This document shows positions 12,021-23,915 of a stretch of DNA of 64,000 nt, one piece after another (within the stretch, counting starts at the first letter, position 1; every line of letters begins with the position of its first letter). Position numbers and translations under genes: made by a program. The notes under the pieces are model-generated. The model did not search any database. It had not been told where the DNA came from and saw nothing but the letters and a program-made list of their open reading frames with translations. The DNA is from Cavia porcellus (taxonomy: Eukaryota; Chordata; Mammalia; Rodentia; Caviidae): positions 5,254,785 through 5,318,784 of the forward strand of contig NW_026947502.1 in NCBI RefSeq assembly GCF_034190915.1. Reading direction: 5' to 3'.

Positions 12021-12649
12021 GACACCTCGGGAGGGAATGGAGCCGGGAGAGAGTTCAGAGCTTTTGAGGCTACAGGGGCCACCTGCAGTAACTGCCAGGA
12101 GGCCACAGCCCCACACACTGCCCTCCCGTTGTCCCTCCAGGCTGTGTGACCTTGGAGCGCAGGGAGTCTGGTCCTCTGACCCCAGCCGTGTGCAGAGCCT
12201 GTGTGCATAGGAAGCACGAGGCAAAGCTTCCACCATGGAGCTTGGACAAACAGGAGGGCAAAGCTGACACACAGGGTGTGGGGAACCCGGGTCAGAGCCT
12301 CCGCTGACACTGTCACCACAGACACACCGGCGCAGGGATGAGGTCACAGCAGGGCTGGCTGGTCAGCTGCCCAGAATTCCAAGGCTGAGTCTGCCCTGTG
12401 GTCCAAGGCCCTGGGGTCCCTGGGAAAAAAGCCATTCAGCGGCCAAAACAGCCCCAACAGGATGCGCCCCACAGAGCTTTCTCAGCGGTGCCACTTCCCA
12501 GGCAGAGGCACCAGGGCCTTCCTGCGGGCATCAGATGGAGCCCTGTGGGCTGGGGGTAGGCAGGGAACAAAAGCGCAGCTTGGGGGCTCTGTCATGGACT
12601 CAGAGCCACCGGAGTAGTGATCCCCTGGCCCCGATGTGACACTGCCTGT

Positions 12650-12790
12650 CTCTTATCCAGCTGTTACTTCTCTGAAGTCAGTTATAAATGCAGTGCCCTG
12701 CTGTGAGGCGAATGGGCTGGGTCAGTATTCTCATCTTGTAAGAAAGTAAACTGAGGCTCAAGAGTGAATGCATGTGTCATTGTCTTCAAA
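12650..12790 (-). repeat. MIR SINE fragment
   Basis: TATTCTCATCTTGTAAG followed by AAGTAAACTGAGGCTCAAGA matches the reverse complement of the MIR segment that reads CTGAGCCTCAGTTT on its own strand. Limits are approximate. Confidence 0.6.
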
Positions 12791-13434
12791 GACAAACAAG
12801 ACTAGCTGAAGAAATGAGTTTTCTTTATTATTCTGTTTTTTAAAATTTAATCTCCACTTGGATCTACAAAGTTGAACTAGGGGTTATCAGAAGTGCAACG
12901 GTTATGTAATAGAGAAAACCCTTGATCCAGACAGATTCTAAGATGCCCTCACTACCCTCAGAATGGGATTCAGTGGCCTCTGGGCTAAGCTTGCCAGGTC
13001 TGTTGTGGTGCCACGCCACCCTGACCATCACACGTGGGTGTGCCTCAGGGTGTCTGGTAGAGGCGGGGAGACTCAGGCTCTAACTCAGGTGGCTCCTTCA
13101 GGCTCTCCAGGCCTCTTCCCAACACTTCTTGCTCACGGGAGTTAGATCCTCCCCAGTCAGGTGATGACTGAGATATTACGCGGAGACAAGCCGAGATGGG
13201 CCAGATGCAGACCTGGAGTCCTTTGCTTTCCAAACTGCAGATGGGCAGATGCCCCCTCCGAGCCAGAGGGAAACTCCCTGAGGGTCCCCGTGAGACATCA
13301 GAACAGATTCTGGTGCCAGGCAGTGAGGGCGGGTAACCAGATCCCAGCTGGCAGCATGGGACCAGGGTTCTGCTCAGTTGTGACCTCCCCGGCCCACCCG
13401 TCTCCCTCCCACACTGCGCTCCGGGGCCCACCCT

Positions 13435-13580
13435 GTTCTGTAAATGTATGCAATGTGAGATCACCTAGAGGAATGTGTTCCATCTGCAGCCAGAGATGGC
13501 CATGAATTTTATAAATAGCTTTCCAAAAGTCCTCGTTCAAGTTCACAAATCAGGCCTGGAACAACCCCACGTCTACATCT
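13435..13580. promoter_or_regulatory. Candidate conserved non-coding element
   Basis: A unique, moderately AT-rich block with GAATTTTATAAATAGC (MEF2/TBP-like AT core) and AATGTATGCAATGTGAG. No repeat signature was seen. The regulatory reading rests on composition alone. Confidence 0.25.
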
Positions 13581-13764
13581 CCCCCGATGAAGATGGTGGC
13601 TTCTCGTCTCAGACGGGGCCATCTGTCTTGGGCCTCATCTTGTTCCTGCAGTGTGGAAAACTCATACTGACCCTAGGTTTCCCAAACTGCTTCCCATTGC
13701 AGGGCAGCGGGGACCCTTCCTCAAGCCACTGGGAGGCCCCCACATTCCCACTGGAACGCCATGA

Positions 13765-13880
13765 TCACAGGTCATCACAGCCGGAAAGGACCTGTGAGAC
13801 CAGCACGTCCAACACCACACTCAGAAGACAAGGAACCCACCACCAGCCTTGGCCAGAGCCCGAGTGAGGTGAGCGGGACA
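13765..13880 (+). repeat. Ancient tRNA-type SINE fragment (MIR/THER-like)
   Basis: CATCACAGCCGGAAAGGACC, TGAGACCAGCACGTCCAAC and the following ACTCAGAAGACAAGGAA resemble the ancient mammalian SINE stretch reading GAGCTGGAAGGGACCT, TCCAACCC and GAGGAAACTGAGG. Heavily diverged. Confidence 0.45.
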
Positions 13881-14509
13881 GGATTTCGGCACTGAACCCC
13901 AATGTTGCTTTCTTCATCTTCAGCAAATGGTTTTCTCTCTTAAGTTCTCCAGCGCTAAAATCAGATACAAGGTCAAGGTTAGGCCTTGGGGGAGGGGGAC
14001 GGGACAGGGAGCACAGAGGTGTTAAATCCTCGGCTCTCAAACCTTGTGGCAGAGACAATTTTCTGGAAATGAAGGCTTTCGATTTGCAGAAGACGGCCTT
14101 TTGGGAAAAAATGATTTATTTCTAAAGCTCTAAAATCTTGGCTTTTTGTAGCAAGAAATGAAAATACGGAGTCCATGAGGTTCAGTGCATAAGCATGGGG
14201 CGGGGAGGGGCTGGGGATTAAACAGTCCCTTCTCCTCCCTATGGGGGAGGGAATCGATGGCTGGCGGAGGGGCGGGATGCGAGAGGCACTCATTAGAAGC
14301 AGCCTGTGCTCAGTTTTCTCCGAGGGGCTGCCCAAACCTTGTGTAAGTTGCTGGGGAGAGGGCTGGGCGCTGCTGAAAGGCCCCGAGTCTCACTCGGCAG
14401 AGGCACTGGAGGGCAGCAAGGATGCCAGTGTGCAGGACATGTCCAGGCAGGGCTGGACACCACCCTCATGCGGTGTCCTCCAGCCAGAGGCTCAGGACTG
14501 TCCGTCCTC

Positions 14510-14650
14510 AGTTCTGAACTCGCAGCCTTGCCCACTCCCCTTCCTTGTGGCCAGTGCCTCAGTTTCCCCATCTCCCTAACAGGATGATAAGAGTACTTGG
14601 CACAGTGGGTGGGCAGGAGTTAAGTCAGATGGCACAGGGAGAGTCCTTCG
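14510..14650 (+). repeat. MIR SINE fragment
   Basis: GTGCCTCAGTTTCCCCATCT, then GGATGATAAGAGTAC and TTGGCACAGTG, follow the MIR consensus order (CCTCAGTTTCC, ATGGGATGATAA, TAGCACAGTGCC) with small deletions. Confidence 0.82.
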
Positions 14651-15454
14651 CTTGCAGGCTGGCACAGAGGAGTCCCTCCTATCACGCAGCTTGTGTCACC
14701 ACTGCTGACAAGGGCCCACTGGCTTGAATTAGCAGAGAATTAGCAGGGTCTCCTGCCTGCAGGCTGATGGGGTCTCCAAGTCAGCCCCAGCTTTTCCATA
14801 ACTTCCGAGTAGAGCTGGATACTGGGCTTGTGCATCGTGCCATCATGTGTGGTGAAATCTCAGAACTGTTCTCACGTCCACAGGGCACAACAGAAAAGTG
14901 CTTTGTGACAACTTTGGTCCTCTTTGCAAACCCACACACCCAGAGAGGGGCAGCAGGTGTTTCGGGGGGGGGGCAATATTCTTGCAGTTGCCAGAGGATT
15001 GGCTGCCAGGCTCTCTGTGCGTGTATGTGCCCGTTGCTTCCCCCTCCTCCAGGCAGCTCCATCTCTCCATGGAGCCTCCCATCAGTACCGAAGTCACTGG
15101 CCACAGATGAGCTCAGCAACTCAAAACTCCAAAACGGAGGTGCCGTGAGACCTAGCATTTGTCACACCATAAGGGACCCGCTTATGGTGTCTGACTCCAT
15201 ATTTCCCATCCTCTAAGAGTGTCCTGTATATCCCAAGGGTGACGGTTACTAGTTACCCTGAGGGTGACTCTCAGGAGCAGGCTGCTAGCAGGAGCCACAG
15301 GCTCCTCGGTTTGTCCCCCACCGGTGGACCTCACCACCTCCCTCATCTCCCCCAAAGGCTGGGCTCCTCCTGTTTATTTTGAATTTTTAATATACTATTT
15401 CCTGTCAGTTTGGTGTAGCTCATTTCTTTTTTATAAAATTAAAAAAATGTTGTT

Positions 15455-15590
15455 TTGTTTTATTTTTGAGACAGGGTCTTCTCACCTTGAGCTCACTTTG
15501 TAGACCAGGCTGGTCTCAAATTTGCAAAGATCCTCCTGCCTCAGCCTTCCGAGGGCTGCCATTTCAGGCAGGCACTGCCACACCCGGCAT
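15455..15590 (-). repeat. B1 SINE
   Basis: Plus-strand TTGAGACAGGGTCTTCTCAC, TTGTAGACCAGGCTGGTCTC, GATCCTCCTGCCTCAGCC and TGCCACACCCGGC form the reverse complement of a B1. A T-rich stretch (15420-15470) marks its A tail. A small rearrangement is present near the 5' T-run side. Confidence 0.92.
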
Positions 15591-15960
15591 CAATTTTAAT
15601 GAGAAAACAAAATTTCAAACCACAATAATTAGAGGGTAACAATGGTTAATATATTGTGTATTGTTATCATTATTTACTCCAGAGTACAAGATATCTGCAT
15701 TTAATTTTCCAAACAGTATTAGCCCAAACCTTTCTTCTCAAAGAACTAAGAGAAATTAGTAGTATGATTATCTTATTCTTATGTCTATTATTTCTTTATC
15801 TTATTCTTATGTCTATTATTTCTCAGCTTGTGGCTCATTTCTTAAAGCACCCTGTGTTTTGCTCTTTCAGAGATAGTTACTCTTCATTATTGCTTCCACT
15901 ATTTTAAATACACAGAGAAAAACTGTATCTTAAAGACCGTTGAAGTGTCCAATGGTTATT
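15591..15960. repeat. AT-rich stretch with a perfect 28-bp tandem duplication
   Basis: Positions 15768-15795 and 15796-15823 are identical 28-mers in direct tandem. The unit begins TTATCTTATTCTTATG and ends TTATTTCT. The surrounding 370 bp are AT-rich without a recognised repeat family. Confidence 0.85.
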
Positions 15961-16819
15961 TAAAGCTTTTTATGGAAAGCAGGTCGTGGTCCCATTTCTT
16001 CCAACTCTTTTCCCTAGAAGCTACCTCTCAGCCCTTTCCGATGGTCAGATTTTACCTAAAGTGTGTACTCCCTGTTTCTGGGGGGCTAGGTGTCTGCTGT
16101 CTGGATGGAGGTGCGGGTTCCCCTGGCTTTGGAGCCCACTCTTCTTCCCCGTCCTCCCTCCAGCTCAGGGTCCCAGGTTCGTGTTCTCGGTCTCCCGAGG
16201 TTTGGTGATAGAAAGCCCCGTGCAAAGGAGGAAGCCAAGGACTGCTCCGGTGTGCGAGGAGCGAGGGTGAGCCTGTCCTCCGTCCTCCCAGGGCCAGCAG
16301 GAAGGGGGCTGGGGCGTCAGGCTCAGATGGGAGCTGTGTGGAGGGACAGGGACAGCTTGAGGGCCCAGTGCTGAGCCAGCCGGGAGCTGGGGACCCATGA
16401 AATCATAGATCTAATTTCTGCAAATATGACTTTATAATATGGTCACTGGACAGTTGTACAGCACGGGCCACAGGGCCAGACAGAAAAATAACTAAGCATG
16501 CATGCGCTCAACGACCTCTGAGATGACTTCTGAAGCAGGAGGCAGGTGTGCTCCCTGCCGGGCTCTGCCTGACACAGGGTCTCTGGGTTTACACTGTGCT
16601 CCTTGGCTTCAGGCCCTTTGCACAGGGGCTGTGACTCCACACACGCCGGTGAGCACTCTGGAGACACAAGACCAACTTGTCCCCCAGGCCTCCTCCTGGT
16701 AGAGGATCAAACTGGCCACAGTGACTGATGAATGTGGCAGGAAACCAAGGAGCTGACTGTGGAAAACCGGAACCTGCCCACGTTCTGCCTGGTGCAGGGC
16801 TGAGAGCCTGCGCCTGCTC

Positions 16820-16965
16820 TCTGATCTGCTCCTGCTGCGTAGCCTCAGAGAGGTCACTAACCCTCTCGGAACCCACGTCTGTCCACCTCCAAGGTGGCTG
16901 CTGTGCTATAGGGAGAGTTGATAGGTTTCTAGTGCTCCCACACACCAGGCAGCCTTTCCCAGAGG
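16820..16965 (+). repeat. MIR SINE fragment
   Basis: GCTGCGTAGCCTCAGAGAGG, CACTAACCCTCTCGGAACCC and the trailing GGGAGAGTTGATAGG follow the MIR order of tRNA-related region, core and 3' end at high divergence. Confidence 0.55.
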
Positions 16966-19900
16966 GGGAGAATGACAGACACACACTCTGGCTCCCCTTG
17001 ACCCTGGGGCAGGACCAAGACAGGAATCCGGTCAGCTGAAGTGGGGGAGGTTCAGGAAGGTTCCGCAAGCTGGAGGGGCGCTGTTGGACAGACGTGGCAC
17101 CTTCCCAGCTCAGCCTCATGGACAGACAGGGCATCCTGGAAGGCCTGTGGTCCAGACCTAGGTGCCCCGCCTTCTGGCCCCAGCAACCCTGAGGTCACTC
17201 TGCATTTAGCCTGAGGGTCACTGCTGGACGTGGATTCCATTTACTGCTCAGTGAGACCCATGGGGATTGGCTGGTCCCTCCTGTGGCCCAAGACAGAGCC
17301 CCAGAGGGCAAAGGGCTCACCATAACCACAGGGGTTAGTGTAACTCAGTGGGCACAGCACCAGCACCCCTGTTATGGCCTTGTGACAGGCTCTGAATTCA
17401 AAGGCTAATGCTGTGCCCACGGAAACCTTCGGTCCCTTACAACAAACCTGTAGCCCCAGAGCCCTGCTTCCTCCTGGGATGGCATGCGTGTGTGGGCATG
17501 AGGAATTGTCCCTGCCCACGCTGGCCCAGCCACGCGCCTGCACTGTGCCTGCTGACTCTTGTCATCCTCTCTGGGGGGCTCCTCCACCGCTAATTGAATC
17601 CAGGAAGCCTCACTGTGTGTAGCAACCCCTGGCTGTGGCCCATGCTGGGCTCCTAAAAATGGATTTTGGTGACCCAGGGCCGAGGTTTACACATTCAGGG
17701 GAGAACAGCACCCAAGCAAGGGCTTGGGAAATGCAGAATGCAGATTCGCTGCTCTTGTTAGACATTCGTCTAGCACATTCGTCTGAGGGGGGCTGGTATT
17801 CCAACTCCCCGAGTGTCCCCCACCCCGTACCAGAAGCCCCAGGTGGGGCACAGAGTTCTGATGACCAAAAGCCAACGTTTTATGGAGCTAAAGGGAGCAG
17901 GGTTGGGTCTTTCTCTGGGCCCAGGAGGCTGTCAGGCCGGTAGAAACTCAACAGCATCACATCAGTGGCATGGAACAGAGTTGTCAAAGAAAGGAGAAAT
18001 AGATTCTCCAGTTATTTGGGTTTTAATGACCACAAAGGGGTTTCTGATCCCTGATTTCAGACTCTGTGTTCTTCTTCCCATTGTGGCTCTCTGTCTACTT
18101 TGTGTTTCTGAGGCTTGGAAGAAGGCATAAGTGTACCCTGGGAGGAGGAGGTGTCGGGGCTGGCTCCCAGCAGCGAGGGCTGGTATCTGGGCTTCACGAC
18201 CAACCTGCGCATGGTGGGGTGGTGGAGGTGGTGGTGGTGGTGGTGGTTACCTTTCAAGGGGAAGGATGGGTTTTACAGACTTGTGGGGGCCTGCATCCCA
18301 AGGTGATTTCAGGGGCAAGGGGGCCAGGTAAGTGCAACTGCTGTCCAAATACCATCTGAGCCAAGGGCTCAGGGCCCCTTCAGGGAGAAACCCTCATAAT
18401 CAAAAACAGTTGTGAAGCAGACATGTGAGGGAAAGTGGTGTGTGACTCAAAATAATTTTCACGGGCAACAGATTCAACTGCAAACAAATAATACAAATAA
18501 TCGACCACGTGACCGGCTCTGGGGACAGGGATGAGGTGTCCCCAGCTACAGCCCATCTGCTTGTAGGGTTCATGTCTAGTGGGATTCAGACAAGCTGTGT
18601 ACTTTGGATACACCTTCATAAGTCTGGATTTGGGGGAGCTTCTAAGAAGAGGGTTTACCAAAGGGTGTACCCACGATTTGAGAAGGAACAAATTATAGAG
18701 AGCCCTGGTAGCCAGGGCCAGGCCCTGAGGCTGGCCACTTCCTATGGGGAGAGGCCAGGTGAGAGGGCACAGGGCAGGCTGGAGGCCCTCAGGGGGGACC
18801 AGGAAGCCCAGTGACAGGTAAAAGGTGGCAGCAGCTGAAGAGACCCTTTGTAAGTGGCAGCTGCAGGGGTCACCACCAGACTAGGACTTTGCAGAGAAAA
18901 ATAAGCCGCGCCCACCTCCCCTCTTGCAGTCTTCATGGTAGGGGACCCTTCACAGCTTCCCCTGGGACTTCTAGAGGGACAATGAGGGGCAGGCAAATGG
19001 AGTCCCCTAGGCCACATCCCATCTCACTTTGCCTGTTCAGCAGAAAGCGTGGCTGCAGATGGCTGAGGTTTTACAAGGCCATGCAGGCTCCTTCCCAGCT
19101 TCAGGTCATTTTACGGTCCTGGGTGAGGGTGACAGGGGATACAGAGCTCAGCCAGAAGCCCAAGGGGCGTGACTGCAAGGCTGGGGTACATAGGGATCCC
19201 TGGACAGACTTGGACAGGGGCCAGGAAGTCACACTGGGTCACGGGCAAACTGGAGAGGAAAGATGTTTGAAGTATGCCACCCTTAGCGTCAGGGCTACGG
19301 CACAGCTTTGATAGCCTTTCCACTTCCCCAAGGAGGGTCCCCCACGTCCTGCCCACTCCTAGGAAACTGGTGGTTTGTCTGCCGCCTCCGGGACTGTGAA
19401 TCTCTCCCCTCTGCTTCTCCCTCTCTACCTCCCTACCGCCCCGACGTGTGGGCAGTGTCCTTCTCCCTGCCTGGACCCTCACTGCCTGCTCTCCAGATGT
19501 GCTAGCCAAGAGTGACAAAGACCAAGAGGCCTGGCTGGGGGCCAGGGATGGACGTCCAGCTGGCCTTGGCCTTCCTGGGCCTGTCTGACAGAAGGCAGTT
19601 TAGAAGGCACTGGTTTCAGCAAAGGCTTGGAGCACTACCACTGCCCCATGTCAAGCAAAAAGCCCTGCAGACCTGCCCGACCGTACAACTGTCATTTCTC
19701 CTCTCACCATGTCAGCTTCTGGGGGCTGCAGGGTGCTGGGCTCATTTCTGATTTGCCATCTCTAGCATCCCTTTCTAGCTCCCCCATGGCCCCAGGATGG
19801 GGCAGCAGCAGTGTGGTGACACCCACATGAGGTCCTCAAAGAAGAAGCATGCTGAGGTCACATGGCGCCCCCCTAGGCTCCCTGGCACCTTCTCAGCCTA

Positions 19901-20699
19901 CAGCCACTGCTGGTCATGCTGGCAGCACCACAATGCCCGCCTGATGACCACTCAGCTCGGGCCCTGGTGCAGCAGCTCTGCCAGGCAGCCAGGGGTCAGC
20001 CCAGCCTGGCGATGCATACAGCTGACCGGGAACTACTGCTTGGCTTGTCCTCACCTCTGCGGGAGGCTGCCCAGCCCCACTGGCCTCTGTCTTGTCTGGC
20101 TCTCAGGCCAACTTGCCTGCCCAAGACTGCAGGAACATGTTGCTACAGGCTTTGTGAGTTACAATAATAATTTCTTATCTCATTCTTCTGAAGGGCAGAA
20201 ATCCAAAATGGTACTCACTGAAATGAACTTACGGTGTTAGGAGGGCTGCATGTGCTTTGAAGGCCCCAGGGGAAAGCATTCCCGTTCCCTTTCTACCTCC
20301 TAGAGGCTGCCCAGATTCCTTGGCTCATGGCCCCTTCTTACATCATCAAAGCTGGCAACTCAGCAGCTTCAACTCTCCTCTGGCTCTGACCCTTTCTCAC
20401 TGAGGAGGACCCTTCGGGTAACCCTGGGCCATCCAGTATGACCTCTCCAATTCAAGGCTGGACAAAGGCCCTTTTACCATGTAGGGAATACATGTGCAGG
20501 TTTTGGGGAGCAGGACATGGACATCCTTGGGGAAAGGGGAGGCATCATTCTGTCACTGCACACCCAGTTTGATCCATCGCCAGGCTGAAAAGATCAGAGC
20601 GAACCCCAAGAAGGTGGACCATGCCCATCTTTTCCACGGCGCATCTGCAGTGAGAATACAATACACATTTGAGGGTCCCCTGGCCTGCGGATGACTTGT
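16966..20699. other. Intronic sequence, no gene seen
   Basis: GC-moderate unique sequence with many overlapping short frames. One frame of about 166 codons on the plus strand at 18811-19311 has no domain, no good start context and rivals on the other strand. The only structured feature is a GGT-rich run at 18212-18247. Ancient repeats may be present below what I can see. Confidence 0.5.
18212..18247. repeat. GGT-rich microsatellite
   Basis: An imperfect (GGT)n tract with GGGG and GGAGG interruptions, ending in about six uninterrupted units. The plus strand is G-rich. Confidence 0.85.
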
Positions 20700-20935
20700 G
20701 ACCACTTTCAAAAATATTCAGTCAAGCAAAAGAAGCCAGACACACATGAGTCCGTACTACATGATTACATGCAGGAGAATCTCTAGATGGGGCACAGAAG
20801 CCAGATTAGCAGCTGTCCTTGGTGGGGGAAGGTGGGGTGGCTCAGTTAGGGAGTACTTAGGAAGTAGTTAGGGGGGAACTTTTCCAGGTGACAGGGTGTT
20901 ATTGTTGACACACTGTGCCAATTTGACAAATTTAG
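20700..20935 (+). repeat. Old LINE-1 3' fragment
   Basis: AAAGAAGCCAGACACACATG, CTACATGATTACATGCAGG, ATCTCTAGATGGGGCACAGA and AAGCCAGATTAGCAGCTGTC follow the order at the ORF2/3'UTR end of mammalian L1. There the consensus reads GAAAGAAGCCAGACACAAA, then GATTCCATTTATATGAA, AGAAAGTAGATTAG and TGGTTGCC. Noncoding remnant. Confidence 0.65.
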
Positions 20936-20984
20936 AAGTTTCACTAAGCAACTCAGCAGGGAGCCAGGGTTCTCACTTTGTAAA

Positions 20985-21281
20985 CATCCTGAGCCTGTGC
21001 AAGAGGAGGGCAGGGAGGTTTTGTGGATGCTGCACCCACCCTGGAGTGGGGGTGGCCGGTGCCCAATTTAAGGGAGGAAAAGTGCCTAGTTCCCACTGTT
21101 ACCCTGGCTGCTTTTACAGTCTTCTGTCATCATGAACTGTTGCCTCTGGGCCATGTGCCACCCTGCCCTGGAACCAGCTGATTATGGACTGAAACCTCCA
21201 CAGACTGTGAGCTAAATAAACCTCTTCTTTCTTCATTTTGGGTGTTGGGTATTTTGTCTCAGTAACGAGAAAAAAGTAACA
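20985..21281 (+). repeat. MaLR-type LTR, sense
   Basis: The 3' end reads GACTGTGAGCTAAATAAACC, TCTTCTTTCTTCATTTTGGG and TATTTTGTCTCAGTAACGAG before ending AACA. This closely parallels the reverse complement of the LTR at 30779-31139. The AATAAA lies at about 21215-21220. It is antisense to FSTL4. The 5' boundary is uncertain. Confidence 0.72.
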
Positions 21282-21369
21282 AAGACTCAGGGGCCTTCTG
21301 TAATTTGACTGTTACAGCAGTCATCAGTGAGATGCAGTCATCAAACTCACTGAAGTGGCCACTTACCAG

Positions 21370-21380
21370 TGCCATTAGTG

Positions 21381-21411
<31 letters not shown>

Positions 21412-21499
21412 GGTACCAGGGACCCAACTCACGACCACCTGCTTGCAAGACAGGTGCTTACGCTGCTGAGCTAAATCCCCAGCCCCTGCCATTAGTGTT
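21370..21499 (-). mobile_element. ID-type SINE with target-site duplication
   Basis: The SINE (21383-21486) sits on the minus strand: a T run on the plus strand, then GGTACCAGGGACCCAACTC (decayed B box), CTGCTTGCAAGACAGGTGC and GCTGAGCTAAATCCCCAGCC (A box, start). It is flanked by a 13-bp direct repeat, TGCCATTAGTGTT, at 21370-21382 and 21487-21499. This is LINE-driven retroposition, fairly recent given the intact duplication. It shares FSTL4's orientation. Confidence 0.95.
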
Positions 21500-22130
21500 G
21501 ATTCTTCTAGATTCAGAGTACATTTTGATGACTGAAGGACCCCCTGCCCCACATCCTATTTCTTATGCATTTCCTTTGCTAGTATTGAGCTCAGTTAAAA
21601 CTCTTCTCTGGGACCCTTTTTCTCCCTGCTCCTCTGTTGCCCACGGCTCTCAGCAGCCCTCATAGGAACTTTCCAGAAAAACCAGGGAGTAAGCACAGAT
21701 GCACACAGCACTTGCCTTGGGTTTTGTGTGTTGGGTTTTCATTTAGAACTGCCTTGGACCCTTTCTCAGCCGGAGCCTGCTCCCTGGCTTCCAAGGACTC
21801 TGCTTTCTGACCCCTGGCAGAGGTCCCAAGAGACCAGCTGTCCTACAGAGCTGCCGGGGACACAGCAGCCGTCATGGCGGGGACCCAGTGAAGCATCCCT
21901 TCTGCCGTGTGGGGGTCCCAGTGGGATCGCATGCTCCCCCTCCTTTTACCCAATCATTTGCCCGTGTACCCCATCCCGAGAGCCACCTCTTCTGAATCCT
22001 TTTCCTCTTTAAATATGAGAGGGATTTTGTGACTATTTCCCTCCCACCAGAACCTAGTGGTTTCTTGACCTTCTAAAGCCTGTTTTGTGATGAGGGAGCA
22101 GGAACCCATCATTAATTCAAAGCCCGCTTC
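21500..22130. other. Unique intronic sequence, no gene seen
   Basis: Mixed composition, no recognised repeat or RNA gene. Short overlapping frames only. Confidence 0.5.
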
Positions 22131-22790
22131 AGAAACTGACCTTAACGCAGGAAAATGTGTTTTGGTCCAATGACCATTTTGCAGACTCTAAATCTGAAAA
22201 TATCCTTGCTTCAAACCTCCAGTTAAAAAAAAATAAACATTACTATTAGTGTCTTTCAGAGTTTGTTTTTTTCAGGCACTGAGAACTTTTGCAATAAGCC
22301 AGCTTTCATTGTTTGTGAGCAATCTTCAAGTTTACTGGGCTTGATAGGCTGGAAAAGGGAACCAGACAAGGCAATAAAATCCCAGTCGCAAAGATTCCAT
22401 CGATGTGATTACAGCTGGGGAAGAGAGGAGGCGACACATTTAAAAAGTAAACTTCTCTTTACATCATCCAATTATGCTCGGTAAAAATAAAAACAAGCTC
22501 AAAGGAGAGGTAATGTCTTCCACACCCGCTTTAATTTCAGGCAGTTAAGAGCAGCAAGGCATTATCCTTCAAAGACAATAAATACAGTCCCGGAGGAACG
22601 GAAGAGGCGCGTCTCTTTGAGACAGCACGTCTCATCCCGTCATGTTTCCGATTATCACTGTGAGTAATACTCCCTAATGCAGCGACTTTAATTGATATCG
22701 TACCTTGCATTGTGATTTTTTTCTCCTACAGCAAAACTAGGTGAATTAAGTCTTGAGAATAAAACTATTTAATCACAAAAACACAACTGA
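22131..22790. promoter_or_regulatory. Candidate conserved non-coding element, TAAT-rich
   Basis: About 650 bp of AT-rich unique sequence without repeat signature. It includes GCTTTCATTGTTTGTGAGC (SOX/FOX-like), AGACAATAAATACAG, CACACCCGCTTTAATTTCAG and GACTTTAATTGATATCG (TAATTG at 22689-22694). The long run of low-CpG, motif-dense sequence between repeat clusters resembles a developmental enhancer. Inference from composition only. Confidence 0.45.
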
Positions 22791-23154
22791 ATATGAACTT
22801 TTTTCTCTCCGTGGAGTTTATAAACCTCGACATTCTGCTCTGAGGGAGAAGCCAATTTGCAAATGAGTTAAATGGCCCAGAGTAAGAAGAACATCTGGCT
22901 GACTTTTCCTGAGCCCTTGCCACCGAGAGCCAGCCCGGATCGAGACTGCTGACTTCGTATTGGTTTTGGAATGTTCCAGAAGGGCCACGCTCCACCCTCT
23001 CAGCGCTGACTTCTTTATAAGTGTTCTAAGAACTCCTGTCATCTCTGGATAAAAGGTCGTGCGGGGAGTAGGTGCCCCTCACCTCTGACCCTTCCCATGT
23101 CATTTTGAGATCTGGTGACTAATATAATAATTTCCCCTGTGCTGCAGTTCTGGG

Positions 23155-23340
23155 CAGGGAGCCCAGGGCCCTCAGCCCACGCTAAGCATGCACTGTATCC
23201 CTTAGCTGCATCCCCAGTCCTCTTTAAATTTTTACGTTGAGATAGGGTTCCAAACGGCCCAGGCTGGCCCGGACCCTGTGATCCCCCTGCCTCAGCCTCT
23301 GAGGAGCTGGGTTCCAGGCCTGCGCCACTGCGCAGCAAGA
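23155..23340 (-). repeat. B1-ID dimeric SINE
   Basis: Two units are fused in the same orientation. The ID half is at 23155-23220 (GCTAAGCATGCAC, TTAGCTGCATCCCCAGTCC). An A/T-rich linker (TTTAAATTTTTACG) follows. The B1 half is at about 23240-23340 (GAGATAGGGTTCC, GCCCAGGCTGGCCC, CCTGCCTCAGCCTC, CTGGGTTCCAGGCCTGCGCC). On its own strand the order is B1 then ID, the known B1-dID arrangement of squirrel-related rodents. Confidence 0.82.
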
Positions 23341-23915
23341 GTTGCTGGTAATTATGAACTGCTCTGCCCTGAGGAGCCGCCGCCTCTTCTCTGTTGCCCA
23401 CAGTTCTGCTACAACAGCACCAGGGCTTCTGGAGGGGACTTGGCTCCTCCTTGGCTCCTCCTGAGCTTACTCCTCTTCCCTCTTCACCAGCTGTGGTCTT
23501 CAGTGGCAGGAGGCCACTCCCTAGCCCTGGCCAGGACACTCAGGGCCCCCTGAGCATCCGACCTGTGCACTCTGGCACTAACTCAGGCGGCTCTTGCAGA
23601 CTTTCCTGCTCTTACACCTCAATGTCCTCTTTCACCCCAAAATGTTCCTGCAACTCTTGAGGCTGGGAGGTTTGACCAGGTGGCAGTGAGGAGTCTTCAG
23701 GATTCTCCACTGACACAGGGAGGCCTCCCCAGGGAGGCCGAACTTCTTAGATATTTTTCTGGCGCATTTTCAAGTCACCATGACTGGGAGGTGTTTGCTC
23801 TTAGTACGGAGAGGGCAAAAACCAGAGATGACAAACAGCCTGCACTGAGTGTGACAGTCCTTCAAACCACAAAGTACCAGGCTCCCCTTGCTTTACTGTC
23901 CCAGTGGACACGCAG
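23341..23915. other. Unique intronic sequence, no gene seen
   Basis: No recognised repeat or coding similarity. The open frames here run on several overlapping phases and are taken as chance. Confidence 0.5.
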
